Shown piece by piece: positions 33,837 through 43,179 of a DNA stretch of 64,000 nucleotides (position 1 is its first letter; each line of letters begins with the position of its first letter). The stretch is from NCBI RefSeq assembly GCF_900104745.1, contig NZ_LT629732.1:2467981-2531980 (forward strand), in the 5' to 3' direction. Origin of the DNA: Actinopolymorpha singaporensis (GTDB lineage: Bacteria; Actinomycetota; Actinomycetes; Propionibacteriales; Actinopolymorphaceae). Made by a program: the position numbers and the translations under genes. The notes under the pieces are model-generated. The model did no database searches. It was not told the origin of the DNA and saw only the letters and a program-made list of their open reading frames with translations.

Positions 33837-34179
33837 GCGATCACGGTAGGGCGACGGTCAACCAGTTATCACTCACCCGAGCGTGCGACCGAGCGATCGA
33901 GGGAACTGGGCACCCAGAGACGGTGACGGTCAGCGGCCGCGGCGATACGGTGAGGCATCGGCCGTGCCTGTTCCGGAGCACTCCTTCTCCACCCGAGGGC
34001 CTTCGCCCCGCAAGTCAGGGTTGCTGGTCCGTTCGGACGTGATTCTTTCCGGCCCATGGGTACCACCGCCCGGACGGAAGGAGTTGCTCGTGGCAGGCGA
34101 TCGAACGGTCCACCGCGTTCAACCCGAGCGGGGCGAGAGGAAGCTCTCGCCCGAAGTACGACCGACCTGAGGAGCTGGT
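33837..34179. other. Intergenic region between divergent phosphotransferase and CaCA antiporter genes
   Basis: It should hold promoters for both flanking genes and ends with GAGGAG just before the GTG at 34180. I find no gene-like frame and no clear hairpin, riboswitch core or long dyad in it. Confidence 0.5.
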
Positions 34180-35250
34180 GTGTCCGGACTCTCCCTGCCG
34201 TGGCTGGTCTTGATCTTCGCCGGGGGCGCGGCCGCGATCTGGCTGGCCGGCATCCAGCTGTCGAACCAGACCGACGTACTGTCCACTCGCCTGCATCTCG
34301 GCTCGGCGCTCGGCGGCCTGATTCTGCTCGCGGTGGCCACCAACCTGCCCGAGATCGCCATCGTGGCCAGCGCCGCCCTGGCCGACAACATCGGTGTCGC
34401 CGTGGGCAACATCCTGGGCGGCATCGCCATCCAGACCGTCGTACTGGTCGTGCTGGACGTGTTCGGAGTACGCGGTAGCAAGCCGCTGACCTATCGGGCG
34501 GCCTCACTGGTGCTCGTCCTCGAAGCCGGCTTGGTCATCGCGGTGCTGGGCGTGGTCGTCGCCGGCTCCCAACTGCCCGACAACCTGATCGCGTTACGCC
34601 TCGCTCCCGCCCCGGTGCTGATCGCGATCCTCTGGGTCGTGGGCCTGCTGCTGCTGCAGCGCGCGGGCCGGTCGCTGCCCTGGCACGAGTCAGGCGAAGC
34701 GCCCGACAACCAGGAGCCGGCCCGCGGGCACAGCCGGCACAAGCGTGAACAGCAGGCCACGAAACGGGGCGTCAGCACGGGCAAGTCGGCCGCCATCTTC
34801 GGAGCCGCTGCGCTTGTGACCCTCGTGGCCGGTGTGTTCCTCGAACGCAGTGGCGACGAGATCGCCGGCCACATCGGTCTTTCCGGCGTACTCTTCGGCG
34901 CGACCGTTCTGGCGGCAGCCACCTCACTGCCGGAGGTATCGACCGGCCTGACCTCGGTACGCAACGGTGACTACCAACTGGCTATGAGCGACATCTTCGG
35001 CGGAAACGCGTTCCTGCCGGTGCTCTTCGTCGTCGCGACAGTCCTGTCCGGCAAGGCGGTGTTGCCGCAGGCGCAGGCCACCGACATCTACCTGACCGCG
35101 GTCGCGATCCTGTTGACCGTCGTGTACGCGGCCGGTCTGTTGTTCCGTCCGCAACGGCGCATCGCGCGGATGGGCCTGGACTCGCTGACCGTGCTGATTC
35201 TCTATGTCATAGCGGTGGCGGGGCTGTTCGCCGTCGCCAACGCGGGCTGA
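34180..35250 (+). CDS. CaCA-superfamily cation antiporter (Na+/Ca2+ exchanger type)
   Basis: The 356-residue protein shows two inverted alpha repeats, ATNLPEIAIVASAALADNIG...VGNILGG near residues 50-80 and AATSLPEVSTGLTSVRNGDY...MSDIFGGNAF near 245-280. These contain the paired acidic/polar residues that bind cation. About ten membrane segments are split by a hydrophilic loop of ~45 residues. The GTG start has a GAGGAG ribosome site. It likely exports Ca2+ or another divalent ion in exchange for H+ or Na+. Confidence 0.9.
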   Translation: MSGLSLPWLVLIFAGGAAAIWLAGIQLSNQTDVLSTRLHLGSALGGLILLAVATNLPEIAIVASAALADNIGVAVGNILGGIAIQTVVLVVLDVFGVRGSKPLTYRAASLVLVLEAGLVIAVLGVVVAGSQLPDNLIALRLAPAPVLIAILWVVGLLLLQRAGRSLPWHESGEAPDNQEPARGHSRHKREQQATKRGVSTGKSAAIFGAAALVTLVAGVFLERSGDEIAGHIGLSGVLFGATVLAAATSLPEVSTGLTSVRNGDYQLAMSDIFGGNAFLPVLFVVATVLSGKAVLPQAQATDIYLTAVAILLTVVYAAGLLFRPQRRIARMGLDSLTVLILYVIAVAGLFAVANAG

Positions 35251-35359
35251 CCAGGGGCCGACCCGCTTCCGGCCAGAGTCCGACGATCGTCCCGAAGCGG
35301 CACTCCCTTGCAGAGCCCCGACCTCGGCCGCCATGATGAGCGGCTCCGAGTGAGGGGGT

Positions 35360-37252
35360 GTGTCTTCGCCCGTGTCCGTTCTCCGTCGGTCTCGCACGGA
35401 CCTTGGAAGGTTCGCTCGGGTGGCGTGGCAGGTGGGCCCGGTTCTCACCGTTGTCACCGCGTTCACGGTGTTGCTGGGCGCTGCCGCACCGCTGGGACTC
35501 GCCGGCGTGGTCGGTGCGGTGGTCGGTCGTGCGGGTGACGTCGCCGCCAAGGGGTTGATCTCCCCGGCCGGACGGTCGGCACTGTGGTGGTCCGCCCTCG
35601 CGGCCGGGCTGCTGATGGTGGTGTGGGTGGCGGGTTCGGTGCGATCGGCCGCCTCGACCGCTCTGGGCGAACGCATCGATGCCTCCCTCCAGCGGGAGCT
35701 GATGCGGGCGGTCGGTGAGCCGGTCGGCATCGGCCACCTGGAGGATCCTCGTACGGCCGAACTGATCTCCGTCGGCCGGGAAACCTTCCGCGGTTCGTGG
35801 GGTCGGCCAGGCCGGCTGGCGTCCACCGTCGCCGGGCTGGTGACCGGCCGGATCGTGCTCGTGGGCGCCTGCGTGCTGGTCGCGGGCTTCCACCCGCTGC
35901 TCGGAATCGCCTTGCTGGCCGCGGGATCGTGGACGGCGTACGAGGAGAAGGCGGCTTCGCGTGCCGAGGCCTCCCACCACTACGGGACCACCGAGGTCGC
36001 CCGGCGGTTGGAGTATCTCTACGGACTGGGGTCGAGTCCCGAGGCCGCCAAGGAAGTACGGATCTTCGGGCTCGCCGGTTTCCTGCGGGACCGGTACACG
36101 ACGCTGTGGCAGCGGTCGATGGCCGACGTGCTCACACCTCTGCCGCGACGCGCGGTCGCCGCCAACGTCGTCACCGGTGCCGTGGTGGTGTGCGGCCTGG
36201 TCTGGATCGCCGTACGTGCGGGACGGGCGGAGGTCACCGCGGGGCAGGCGGCGGTATGGGTGCAGGCGCTGATGACCGGGCTCCGGGGCGTTCAGCAGTC
36301 CGCGTGGACCGGCCTGCAGACCGAGTTGGCGCTGGCCACGCTTCGCCGCTTCGACGAGGCGGTCGAGGCGGTCGAGGCGGTCGCGACCAAGGACCGGGAC
36401 GCGGGAATGACGAACGTCCCTGCGACCGTTGCTGTCGCGGACCGGCCTCGCCGCGAGATCCGCTTTGAGCGCGTCTCCTTCTCCTACCCGGGCAGCACCG
36501 CTCCCGTGCTCGACGGCCTCGATCTGGTGGTGCCCGCCGGTCGCTCGCTCGCGATCGTGGGAGTGAACGGCGCAGGCAAGACCACGATCATCAAACTGCT
36601 GTGCCGGATGTACGAACCCACCAACGGGCGCCTCACCGTCGACGGAACCGACCTGACCGCGGTCGACGCTCGCGGATGGCGTCGTCAGGTGGCGGCGGTG
36701 TTCCAGGACGCCACCCGGTTTCCGTTGACCGCCCGCGAGAGCATCACCATGGGAAGGCCGCGCGCTGCTGTCGACCAACCCGGTGTCGAATCCGCTGCCG
36801 AACGCGCGGGCATCGCCGACGAAATAGCAGCGTTGCCCTCAGCCTTCGACACTCCGCTGTCGTCCCACTATCCCGGCGGCGCCGACCTGTCCGGCGGTCA
36901 GTGGCAGAAGCTGTCCCTGGCCCGGGCGCTGTACGCGGTCGATCACGGCGCACGCGTTCTGATCCTGGACGAGCCGGCCGCACACCTCGACGCCCGCGCG
37001 GAAGCCGGCCTCTACGCGCGGTTCCTCGAACTCACCGCAGGGCTCACCACGATTGTCATCTCGCACCGGTTCTCCACGGTTCGCCGCGCCGACTCCATCG
37101 TCGTACTGGATGGCGGACGGGTCGCCGAACGTGGCAGCCACGAGGAGCTGATGGCACTCGACGGCGAGTACGCAGAGATGTTCCGGCTGCAGGCCGAGCG
37201 CTTCGTCGACCGTACGGACGACTCCGAAGGAACGGCGGGGATCACCTCATGA
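35360..37252 (+). CDS. ABC exporter half-transporter, subunit 1
   Basis: The 630-residue protein combines an N-terminal six-helix ABC exporter domain with a nucleotide-binding domain. The latter has Walker A GVNGAGKTT, signature LSGGQWQKLSLARAL, Walker B VLILDEPAAHLD and switch His ISHRFSTV. The Q-loop reads AVFQDATRFPLTARES, as in actinobacterial exporters of small peptides or lipids. Its stop overlaps the start of a second half-transporter (ATGA at 37249), so a heterodimer is expected. Coding begins at GTG 35360. Confidence 0.93.
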   Translation: MSSPVSVLRRSRTDLGRFARVAWQVGPVLTVVTAFTVLLGAAAPLGLAGVVGAVVGRAGDVAAKGLISPAGRSALWWSALAAGLLMVVWVAGSVRSAASTALGERIDASLQRELMRAVGEPVGIGHLEDPRTAELISVGRETFRGSWGRPGRLASTVAGLVTGRIVLVGACVLVAGFHPLLGIALLAAGSWTAYEEKAASRAEASHHYGTTEVARRLEYLYGLGSSPEAAKEVRIFGLAGFLRDRYTTLWQRSMADVLTPLPRRAVAANVVTGAVVVCGLVWIAVRAGRAEVTAGQAAVWVQALMTGLRGVQQSAWTGLQTELALATLRRFDEAVEAVEAVATKDRDAGMTNVPATVAVADRPRREIRFERVSFSYPGSTAPVLDGLDLVVPAGRSLAIVGVNGAGKTTIIKLLCRMYEPTNGRLTVDGTDLTAVDARGWRRQVAAVFQDATRFPLTARESITMGRPRAAVDQPGVESAAERAGIADEIAALPSAFDTPLSSHYPGGADLSGGQWQKLSLARALYAVDHGARVLILDEPAAHLDARAEAGLYARFLELTAGLTTIVISHRFSTVRRADSIVVLDGGRVAERGSHEELMALDGEYAEMFRLQAERFVDRTDDSEGTAGITS

Positions 37253-39021
37253 CGTCCTGGCGACAGACCTGGCGGTTGCTACTCGGAATCGGTCGGGAGA
37301 TCGGCGTCGTGGTGTGCGTACTCCACGTCCTGGTGGTGGCCACGTCCTTCCTCGGTCCGCTGCTGCTCGCCCTCGGCCTGCGCCCGCTCGTGGACGGCGC
37401 GGTGGCCGGTGACCCACGCCGGCTCGTGGTCGGCGGCGTCCTCTCAGGAGTCGCGTTGCTGCTGACCGCGCTCGCACCGGTCGGCTATCGGTGGGCCGTG
37501 GTCCGGATGCGGGAACGTTCCCAGATGGTCGTGCAGCGACGTCTGCTGACCCTGTCCGCGTCCGCGCCGGGCCTCGGCCACATCGAGCTCCCCGCGTACC
37601 GCGACCGGCTGGAGTTGCTGAAGCAGCGGACCGACGACCTTGCGGACGGTCTTACTCTGTTGGCTATCGGGTCGATCACGGCCCTCCAACTGGTTGTCAC
37701 CGCGTTGCTCCTGGGTCGGCTTCAACCCATTCTGCTGGTGATTCCGCTGCTCGCGATTCCGGCCGTACGACTGGCAGGACACGCGGAACGGCTGCGTGGC
37801 GCCGCGGACCTGCGGACGGCCGCGGACCGCAGGTCCGCTAAGGGCCTGTTCGCCCTGGCGGTGACCCCGACGGCGGGTGCGGAGATACGCGTCCACGGAG
37901 TCGGCGAGGAGCTGGTTGCCCGGCATGCCGCTGCGTCCCGAACGCGGCACCGGGCCGTCGAAGCGGCGCTCCTGCGTTCGGTCGCCGCCACCGCGGGGGT
38001 GTGGCTGTGCTACGCGGCCGCGTTCCTCGGCGCGGTGGTGTCGGTCCTGCGTCAGGTCGCGGCCGGGGAGGCCACCGGCGGCGACGTGGCCATGGTGCTC
38101 GGGCTGGCAGCCGCCGTGGTCGGCGCCGCTGGTCAGCTGTCCGGCCAGGCCGGTTCGGCGATGCGAGTACGCACCGCCGCAGATCACTACCGCTGGCTGG
38201 AACGTGAGGCGTGCAAGCACGACGGGCGTACGGCGGTGCCACCTGATCGCCTCGTCGACGGCATCACGCTGGACGACGTGCACTTCGCCTACCCCGGCGC
38301 CGATCAGCCAGTCCTGACCGACGTCTCGCTGCGCCTACCGGCCGGGGCGGTGGTCGCCCTGGTGGGCGAGAACGGTGCCGGAAAGACAACTCTGGTGAAG
38401 CTTCTCACCGGCATGTACGAACCCACCGCGGGACGGATCGTGGTCGACGGAGAGGACCTTTCCAACGTCGACCCGGACGGCTATCGCGAACGCATCACCG
38501 CCGGTTTCCAGGACTATGCCCGCTTCGAACTCGCCGTACGGGAAAGCGTCGGCGTCGGCGACCTGGCCCGGATGAGCGACGACAGAGCCGTCCGCGCGGC
38601 GCTGAAGGTCGCCGGCGCGGACTTCGCCGAGGACCTGCCTGCCGGCCTGGACACGCCACTGGGAGCCGGATGGGACGGAGGTGCCGAACTCTCGGGGGGT
38701 CAGTGGCAACGGCTCGCCCTCGCCCGGGCCGCGATGCGCCCGTGGCCACTGCTGGCTGTGCTGGACGAACCGACCGCGGCGCTGGACCCACACGCCGAAC
38801 ATGCGTTGTTCCAGCGCGTTGCCGACGGCGCTCGCCGAGGACGTGCCGACGGAAGGATCACTCTGCTCGTCTCACACCGGTTCTCCACCGTGCGGATGGC
38901 CGATCTGATCGTCGTGCTGTCCGGTGGCCGGATCGCCGAGTGCGGTAAGCATTCCGAACTACTCGCTCGCGGCGGGCTCTACGCGGAGCTCTACAACCTC
39001 CAGGCCGAGTCGTACCGCTGA
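37249..39021 (+). CDS. ABC exporter half-transporter, subunit 2
   Basis: The 590-residue partner has the same layout: a membrane domain, Walker A GENGAGKTT, Q-loop GFQDYARFELAVRES, signature LSGGQWQRLALARAA, Walker B LLAVLDEPTAALD and SHRFSTV. Both subunits keep the Walker B Glu, so neither ATP site looks degenerate. No biosynthetic or immunity genes adjoin, so the exported compound is unknown; drug export is possible given the neighbourhood. Confidence 0.93.
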   Translation: MTSWRQTWRLLLGIGREIGVVVCVLHVLVVATSFLGPLLLALGLRPLVDGAVAGDPRRLVVGGVLSGVALLLTALAPVGYRWAVVRMRERSQMVVQRRLLTLSASAPGLGHIELPAYRDRLELLKQRTDDLADGLTLLAIGSITALQLVVTALLLGRLQPILLVIPLLAIPAVRLAGHAERLRGAADLRTAADRRSAKGLFALAVTPTAGAEIRVHGVGEELVARHAAASRTRHRAVEAALLRSVAATAGVWLCYAAAFLGAVVSVLRQVAAGEATGGDVAMVLGLAAAVVGAAGQLSGQAGSAMRVRTAADHYRWLEREACKHDGRTAVPPDRLVDGITLDDVHFAYPGADQPVLTDVSLRLPAGAVVALVGENGAGKTTLVKLLTGMYEPTAGRIVVDGEDLSNVDPDGYRERITAGFQDYARFELAVRESVGVGDLARMSDDRAVRAALKVAGADFAEDLPAGLDTPLGAGWDGGAELSGGQWQRLALARAAMRPWPLLAVLDEPTAALDPHAEHALFQRVADGARRGRADGRITLLVSHRFSTVRMADLIVVLSGGRIAECGKHSELLARGGLYAELYNLQAESYR

Positions 39022-39023
39022 GA

Positions 39024-39689
39024 TCACCGGGAGCCTTCCCAGAGGACGACTCGGTTCCCCACCGAATCCTCGATCAAGGAGTGCCGGGGCATGTTCTCGC
39101 CATCGGTCGGCGGGTAATGCTCCGTCGCTCCGGCTGCCAGCGCGCGTCCATGGGTTTCGTCGAGTCCGACGACGCCCAACCCGAAGGCAGAGGTGTGCCC
39201 GAAGTGGGGCTCGTCGGCCGATCGGACCCTGATGTTCAGGAAGCCGACGGCCTCGCCTTTGCCGAGGACCACCTGACGACTGGGGCTACCCCAGTCCTCG
39301 AGTTCGGCACCCAGCACTTTCCCCCAGAACGCGCAGGCCGCGTCGAGTTGCGCATTGGAGTCCACTCCGATGTTGATCGCGACCAGGCGGAAATCCTTGG
39401 CGGTCCTCATCTGCGTACCATCGCCATCGATGTCGTGGGTCAGTTGACTCATCAGCGCCTCGATCCGTTCCGTACGTGAGTGAAGTGCGCTGCGTAGTCG
39501 AGTGAGGACTTGCCGCGCATCGGATGCGTCACCGTCGATCACCCTGGCGATGTCCTCGGTAGCAAGCTCCGCTTGACGCAGGAGGCGGATTCGCCGTGCG
39601 GTGTCGACCTGGTTGCTGTTGTAACGCCGGTAGCCAGTTCGATGGTCGGCTGGTCGAGGTGGCCGGCCCCGCCCGGCGAATGTGATCAT
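39024..39689 (-). CDS. MerR-remnant/glyoxalase (VOC) fusion protein
   Basis: The 221-residue protein begins at ATG 39689. Residues ~17-60 match the second half of a MerR domain (HRTGYRRYNSNQVDTARRIR, LRQAELATEDIARVI), then a coiled linker leads to a glyoxalase/VOC domain from ~98 on. The MerR helix-turn-helix that should precede RTGYRRY is missing: only TGDLLMITF-like residues remain, about 25 short. I infer an internal deletion that removed DNA contacts, or an unseen frameshift. It is divergent from helR, with a strong hairpin between them. Confidence 0.7.
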   Translation of the reverse strand: MITFAGRGRPPRPADHRTGYRRYNSNQVDTARRIRLLRQAELATEDIARVIDGDASDARQVLTRLRSALHSRTERIEALMSQLTHDIDGDGTQMRTAKDFRLVAINIGVDSNAQLDAACAFWGKVLGAELEDWGSPSRQVVLGKGEAVGFLNIRVRSADEPHFGHTSAFGLGVVGLDETHGRALAAGATEHYPPTDGENMPRHSLIEDSVGNRVVLWEGSR

Positions 39690-39718
39690 GAGAAGGTCGC
39701 CAGTCCGGACAGACGACG

Positions 39719-39748
39719 AAGGGCAAGGAGAGTCATCTCCTTGCCCTT
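39719..39748. repeat. Perfect 13-bp-arm hairpin between MerR/glyoxalase and helR
   Basis: AAGGGCAAGGAGA (39719-39731) and TCTCCTTGCCCTT (39736-39748) are exact complements around a gtca loop. The length and shape suit a MerR-type operator, and it lies 30 bp upstream of the MerR-fusion start. No T-run follows in either direction, and the flanking genes diverge, so a terminator makes little sense. Confidence 0.65.
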
Positions 39749-39765
39749 CTAAAGGTATAGCGCAC

Positions 39766-39790
39766 CCGGGGGCTTGCGGCAAGACCCCGG
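39766..39790. promoter_or_regulatory. Rifamycin-associated element (RAE) upstream of helR
   Basis: The core GGGGCTTGCGGCAAGACCCC (39769-39788), flanked by CC(G) and GG to form a longer dyad, matches the published inverted repeat of the RAE found upstream of rifamycin-inducible genes in actinomycetes, apart from one base in the right arm as I recall it. It lies 53 bp before the helR ATG, where RAEs are expected. It predicts rifamycin-induced transcription of helR. Confidence 0.88.
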
Positions 39791-39843
39791 TCGTGCCGCA
39801 GAATCACCGGGCCGAACCAAGGGACGTACCGAAACGGGGCGCA

Positions 39844-41991
39844 ATGAACCCACAGAACACCGCTGTGTTCGACCTGCCCGACCACCTGATCCACAAGGCG
39901 GACCCGAGACTGATCGCCGGGGACGAGCAGCACTTCGCCGCCATCGAGGAGTGCCTCGAGCAGTCGATCGCCGAGCTGTCCGGCCGTCTCGCCACAGCCC
40001 GCAAGGCACCCGGAGGGAAAGGCCAGCAGGCGCTCGATCGGGACCTGGAGATCCACCGCCTGACCGCCCGCCTGCGTACCCTGCGCCGCTTCGGCCTGGA
40101 CCTGTGCCTCGGGCACATCGTCAGCGGGCACCAACCCGATCCCGTCTACGTCGGGCGGCTCGGCCTCACCGACAGCGAGGGGCGCCGGCTCCTGATCGAC
40201 TGGCGCTCTCCCGCGGCCGAGCCGTTCTTCGGGGCGACTCACGCCAACCCGATGGGGCTGACGAGCCGCCGTCGCTACCGCTGGACGCGCGGCCGGATCA
40301 GTGACTACTGGGACGAGGTGTTCACTCCTGACGGGCTGGAAGGACACGCAGCGCTCGATGACCAGTCTGCGTTCATCGCCAGCCTGGGCAGCAGCCGTTC
40401 GCCGCGGATGCGAGACGTGCTCGGCACCATCCAGGCCGACCAGGACGCGATCATCCGGGCGGGTTCCCGTGGTGCTCTCGTCGTCGACGGCGGGCCGGGT
40501 ACGGGAAAGACCGTCGTAGCACTTCACCGCTCGGCCTACCTGCTCTACTCGGACCCTCGCCTGGGTGAGCGCCGGGGCGGGGTGTTGTTCGTCGGCCCGC
40601 ACCAGCCCTACCTCGCCTACGTCGCCGACGTACTCCCCAGCCTCGGGGAGGACGGCGTGCAGACCTGCACTCTGCGGGACCTCGTTCCCGAGGGCGCCTC
40701 GGTGGTGCCCGAGGCCGACCCGAACGTGGCCCGGCTGAAGGCGTCCGCGGACATGGTGAAGGCGATCGAGCCGGCCGTCAGGCTGTACGAGCAGCCGCCC
40801 GGCAAGGGGATGATCGTCGAGACCCACTGGTCCGACATCTGGCTGACCCCCGCCGAGTGGACCGAGGCGTTCGAAGCGGCCGAGCCCGGCACACCGCACA
40901 ACGACGCACGTGACCAGGTGTGGGAGGAGTTGCTCACGATCCTGGTCGACAAGCACGACAACGACGAGGAGGTTCCAGCGGACCTGCTGCGCAGATCCTT
41001 GCTGCGGAACAGGGATCTGGTCACGGCCTTCAACAGAGCATGGCCATTGCTCGAGCCGACCGACATCGTCGGAGATCTCTGGGAGGTCCCCGCCTACCTG
41101 CGCATGTGTGCTCCCTGGCTCACGCAGGACGAGGTACGAATGCTCCAGCGCGAAGACTCTCATGCGTGGACGCTGTCGGACCTGCCGCTCCTGGACGCCG
41201 CCCGGCAACGGATCGGTGACCCGGAGGCCGCCCGACGCAGGCGTCAGCACAAAGCCGCCGTCGCGGCCGAACGCGAACGCATGGACCGGGTTGTGGACGA
41301 ACTCATCCAGTCCGACAGCGATGGCATGTTCGCACAGTTGCGCCAGCACGGCATCCGCGAAGCCCTCGTCGATCAGGACGCTCTGCCCAGTACCGACCCT
41401 GACGTGCTCGCCGGTCCGTTCGCGCACATCGTCGTGGACGAGGCTCAGGAACTGACCGACGCGGAGTGGCAGATGCTGTTGCTCCGTTGCCCTTCCCGAA
41501 GCTTCACGATCGTGGGCGATCGGGCCCAGGCCAGGCACGGCTTCACCGAGTCGTGGCAGGAACGACTCGAGCGGATCGGACTGGACCGGATCAAGCTGGC
41601 CTCGCTGAGCATCAACTACCGAACCCCGGAAGAGGTCATGGTCGAGGCCGAGCCGGTGATCCGAGCCGTCCTCCCGGACGCCAATGTGCCGACGTCCATC
41701 CGCAGGAGTGGCGTCCCCGTCCTGCATGGTTCCACTTCGGACCTGGGAGCCGTCCTCGACGCGTGGCTGGCCGAGCATGCTGACGGAACCGCTTGTGTCA
41801 TTGGTGATCCTACGTTCCGGGAGAGAGCTCGGGTGCGGTCGCTGACCCCGGAGCTGGCGAAGGGACTGGAGTTCGATCTGGTCGTACTCGTCGATCCCGA
41901 GTCGTTCGGTGAGGGCATCGAAGGGGCGGTCGACCGTTACGTCGCGATGACCCGAGCGACTCAACGCCTCGTCGTCCTCACGAGCTCATGA
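39844..41991 (+). CDS. helR: HelR-type RNA-polymerase-recycling motor ATPase
   Basis: The 715-residue UvrD/HelD-like protein has an N-terminal coiled region (~25-75) suited to probing the RNA polymerase channel. It has Walker A GGPGTGKT near residue 217, Walker B VVDEAQELTD, motif IVGDRAQ, SINYRTPEEVM, LAKGLEFDLVVL and the final YVAMTRATQRLVVL. HelR proteins displace rifamycins and release stalled polymerase, giving rifampicin tolerance in Streptomyces and Mycobacterium abscessus. The upstream RAE makes HelR more likely than a generic HelD. The ATG at 39844 is the first after the RAE. Its end overlaps the converging phosphotransferase gene by 6 bp. Confidence 0.92.
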   Translation: MNPQNTAVFDLPDHLIHKADPRLIAGDEQHFAAIEECLEQSIAELSGRLATARKAPGGKGQQALDRDLEIHRLTARLRTLRRFGLDLCLGHIVSGHQPDPVYVGRLGLTDSEGRRLLIDWRSPAAEPFFGATHANPMGLTSRRRYRWTRGRISDYWDEVFTPDGLEGHAALDDQSAFIASLGSSRSPRMRDVLGTIQADQDAIIRAGSRGALVVDGGPGTGKTVVALHRSAYLLYSDPRLGERRGGVLFVGPHQPYLAYVADVLPSLGEDGVQTCTLRDLVPEGASVVPEADPNVARLKASADMVKAIEPAVRLYEQPPGKGMIVETHWSDIWLTPAEWTEAFEAAEPGTPHNDARDQVWEELLTILVDKHDNDEEVPADLLRRSLLRNRDLVTAFNRAWPLLEPTDIVGDLWEVPAYLRMCAPWLTQDEVRMLQREDSHAWTLSDLPLLDAARQRIGDPEAARRRRQHKAAVAAERERMDRVVDELIQSDSDGMFAQLRQHGIREALVDQDALPSTDPDVLAGPFAHIVVDEAQELTDAEWQMLLLRCPSRSFTIVGDRAQARHGFTESWQERLERIGLDRIKLASLSINYRTPEEVMVEAEPVIRAVLPDANVPTSIRRSGVPVLHGSTSDLGAVLDAWLAEHADGTACVIGDPTFRERARVRSLTPELAKGLEFDLVVLVDPESFGEGIEGAVDRYVAMTRATQRLVVLTSS

Positions 41992-43083
41992 CCGTGGATT
42001 CGTGAGGAGCTGCGCGAAGCGTTCCAATGCCGCCTCGCCGTGGTCGAGCATCGTCTGGGCCTGGGTCGGCCCGAAGCGTCGTGCGACCGGCCCGACGAAC
42101 GTGGCGTTGCTGAAAGCCGTTGCCCAGGCGTACCCGGCCTCTGCCTGCCATGGGTCGAGCGGGCTACCCGTCACGTGCTCCCAGGCACGGAGGTACGCGG
42201 AAAGCCCTGCGGCCGAGGGCCAGTCGCCGTACATCACGACGTCGAGCATGATCGGCCCGACCCGGGCGCTTCCCCAGTCGATCAGGCGAGGTGGAGCGGT
42301 CCCATCGTCTGCCACCACCACGTTGAACCCGTACACGTCGCCGTGCAGCAGGGTCGCAGGGAGGAGCCGTAGCCCGGTGTGGATCCGCTCGTCGTCGGAC
42401 CAGCGCCGAAGCAGGTCCAGGGCGCGATCATGCACCGGGTGCGGCTCCGCGCGTTGGGCAGCGTGGATCCATGACGGGGAGAAGTCCAGCAGGGCTCCAC
42501 GACAGAACGCCTCGTCGACCCGGGGGAGGTCCGGTGGCAGAGCGTTCGTTCGCCCCAGGTAGTGGTGGTGCATCCGAGCCAGGCTCGTGAGGACGTTGTC
42601 CGGAACCGCGGCGTCCCACGGCATCGGCGATCCCGGGTAGTACGGCGTCACCAGCCATGCACCGGACTGGTCGGTGCCTGCGTCGATCAACTCCGGGAAG
42701 GCGTCCGTGCCGGGTATGGCAGCGATCTCAGACAAGGTCGCCACCTCGGCCGCGGAGGCGCGCTTGGCAACGACTCCATACCGGTATCGGCGTCCGTCCG
42801 CCCCCACGGCGGTGACGTCCACATGCTCGACCAGGGCCGAGGCCACTCCGCCCGCAAGGGCGCGTCGCGCACCAACCTCGACGGCAGAGAGATCGGGATG
42901 CCTTGGAAGGAGCCACTCGGCGATTGCACCCCGGCGAACCGGAACGCCGCGATCGACGTGGCCGTCACTGACGGGACGTGTCAACTCTGGTAGGCCCGGG
43001 CCCGGGTCCGGTTCGTCGGCGACGGGTTCGACTCGACGCACTGCCTCCTCGACGTCCTTGTCCGTGGGTCGCATGGGCATCAC
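41986..43083 (-). CDS. APH-fold phosphotransferase
   Basis: The 365-residue protein has a long polar N-terminus (~45 residues), an N-lobe with Lys (GVVAKRAS) and Glu, then the canonical catalytic loop LLHGDVYGFNVVV and metal segment RLIDWGSARVGP. All APH catalytic residues are present. The start could be any of the first three Met/ATG codons (43083-43074). It converges on helR with a 6-bp overlap. Substrate cannot be read from sequence; it is one of four such kinases in the window. Confidence 0.82.
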   Translation of the reverse strand: MMPMRPTDKDVEEAVRRVEPVADEPDPGPGLPELTRPVSDGHVDRGVPVRRGAIAEWLLPRHPDLSAVEVGARRALAGGVASALVEHVDVTAVGADGRRYRYGVVAKRASAAEVATLSEIAAIPGTDAFPELIDAGTDQSGAWLVTPYYPGSPMPWDAAVPDNVLTSLARMHHHYLGRTNALPPDLPRVDEAFCRGALLDFSPSWIHAAQRAEPHPVHDRALDLLRRWSDDERIHTGLRLLPATLLHGDVYGFNVVVADDGTAPPRLIDWGSARVGPIMLDVVMYGDWPSAAGLSAYLRAWEHVTGSPLDPWQAEAGYAWATAFSNATFVGPVARRFGPTQAQTMLDHGEAALERFAQLLTNPRS

Positions 43084-43179
43084 CTGAGTGGTCGATGGGA
43101 ACTCGGTCGCAGCGGCATCGCGTGGACGACGACCGGGGTACGCAGAAGCCGTGCCTACTCGCAGGACTGTAGAAGATGC

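Noticed and set aside
33883-34170. 95-codon plus-strand frame before the CaCA gene
   Set aside because: Composition is Arg/Pro/Ser-rich without hydrophobic pattern, and it has no ribosome site; probably chance.
35207-36778. Long minus-strand frame (523 codons) opposite the first ABC exporter gene
   Set aside because: Low-complexity, Gly/Arg/His-rich, no motif; the plus-strand frame has a complete ABC exporter.
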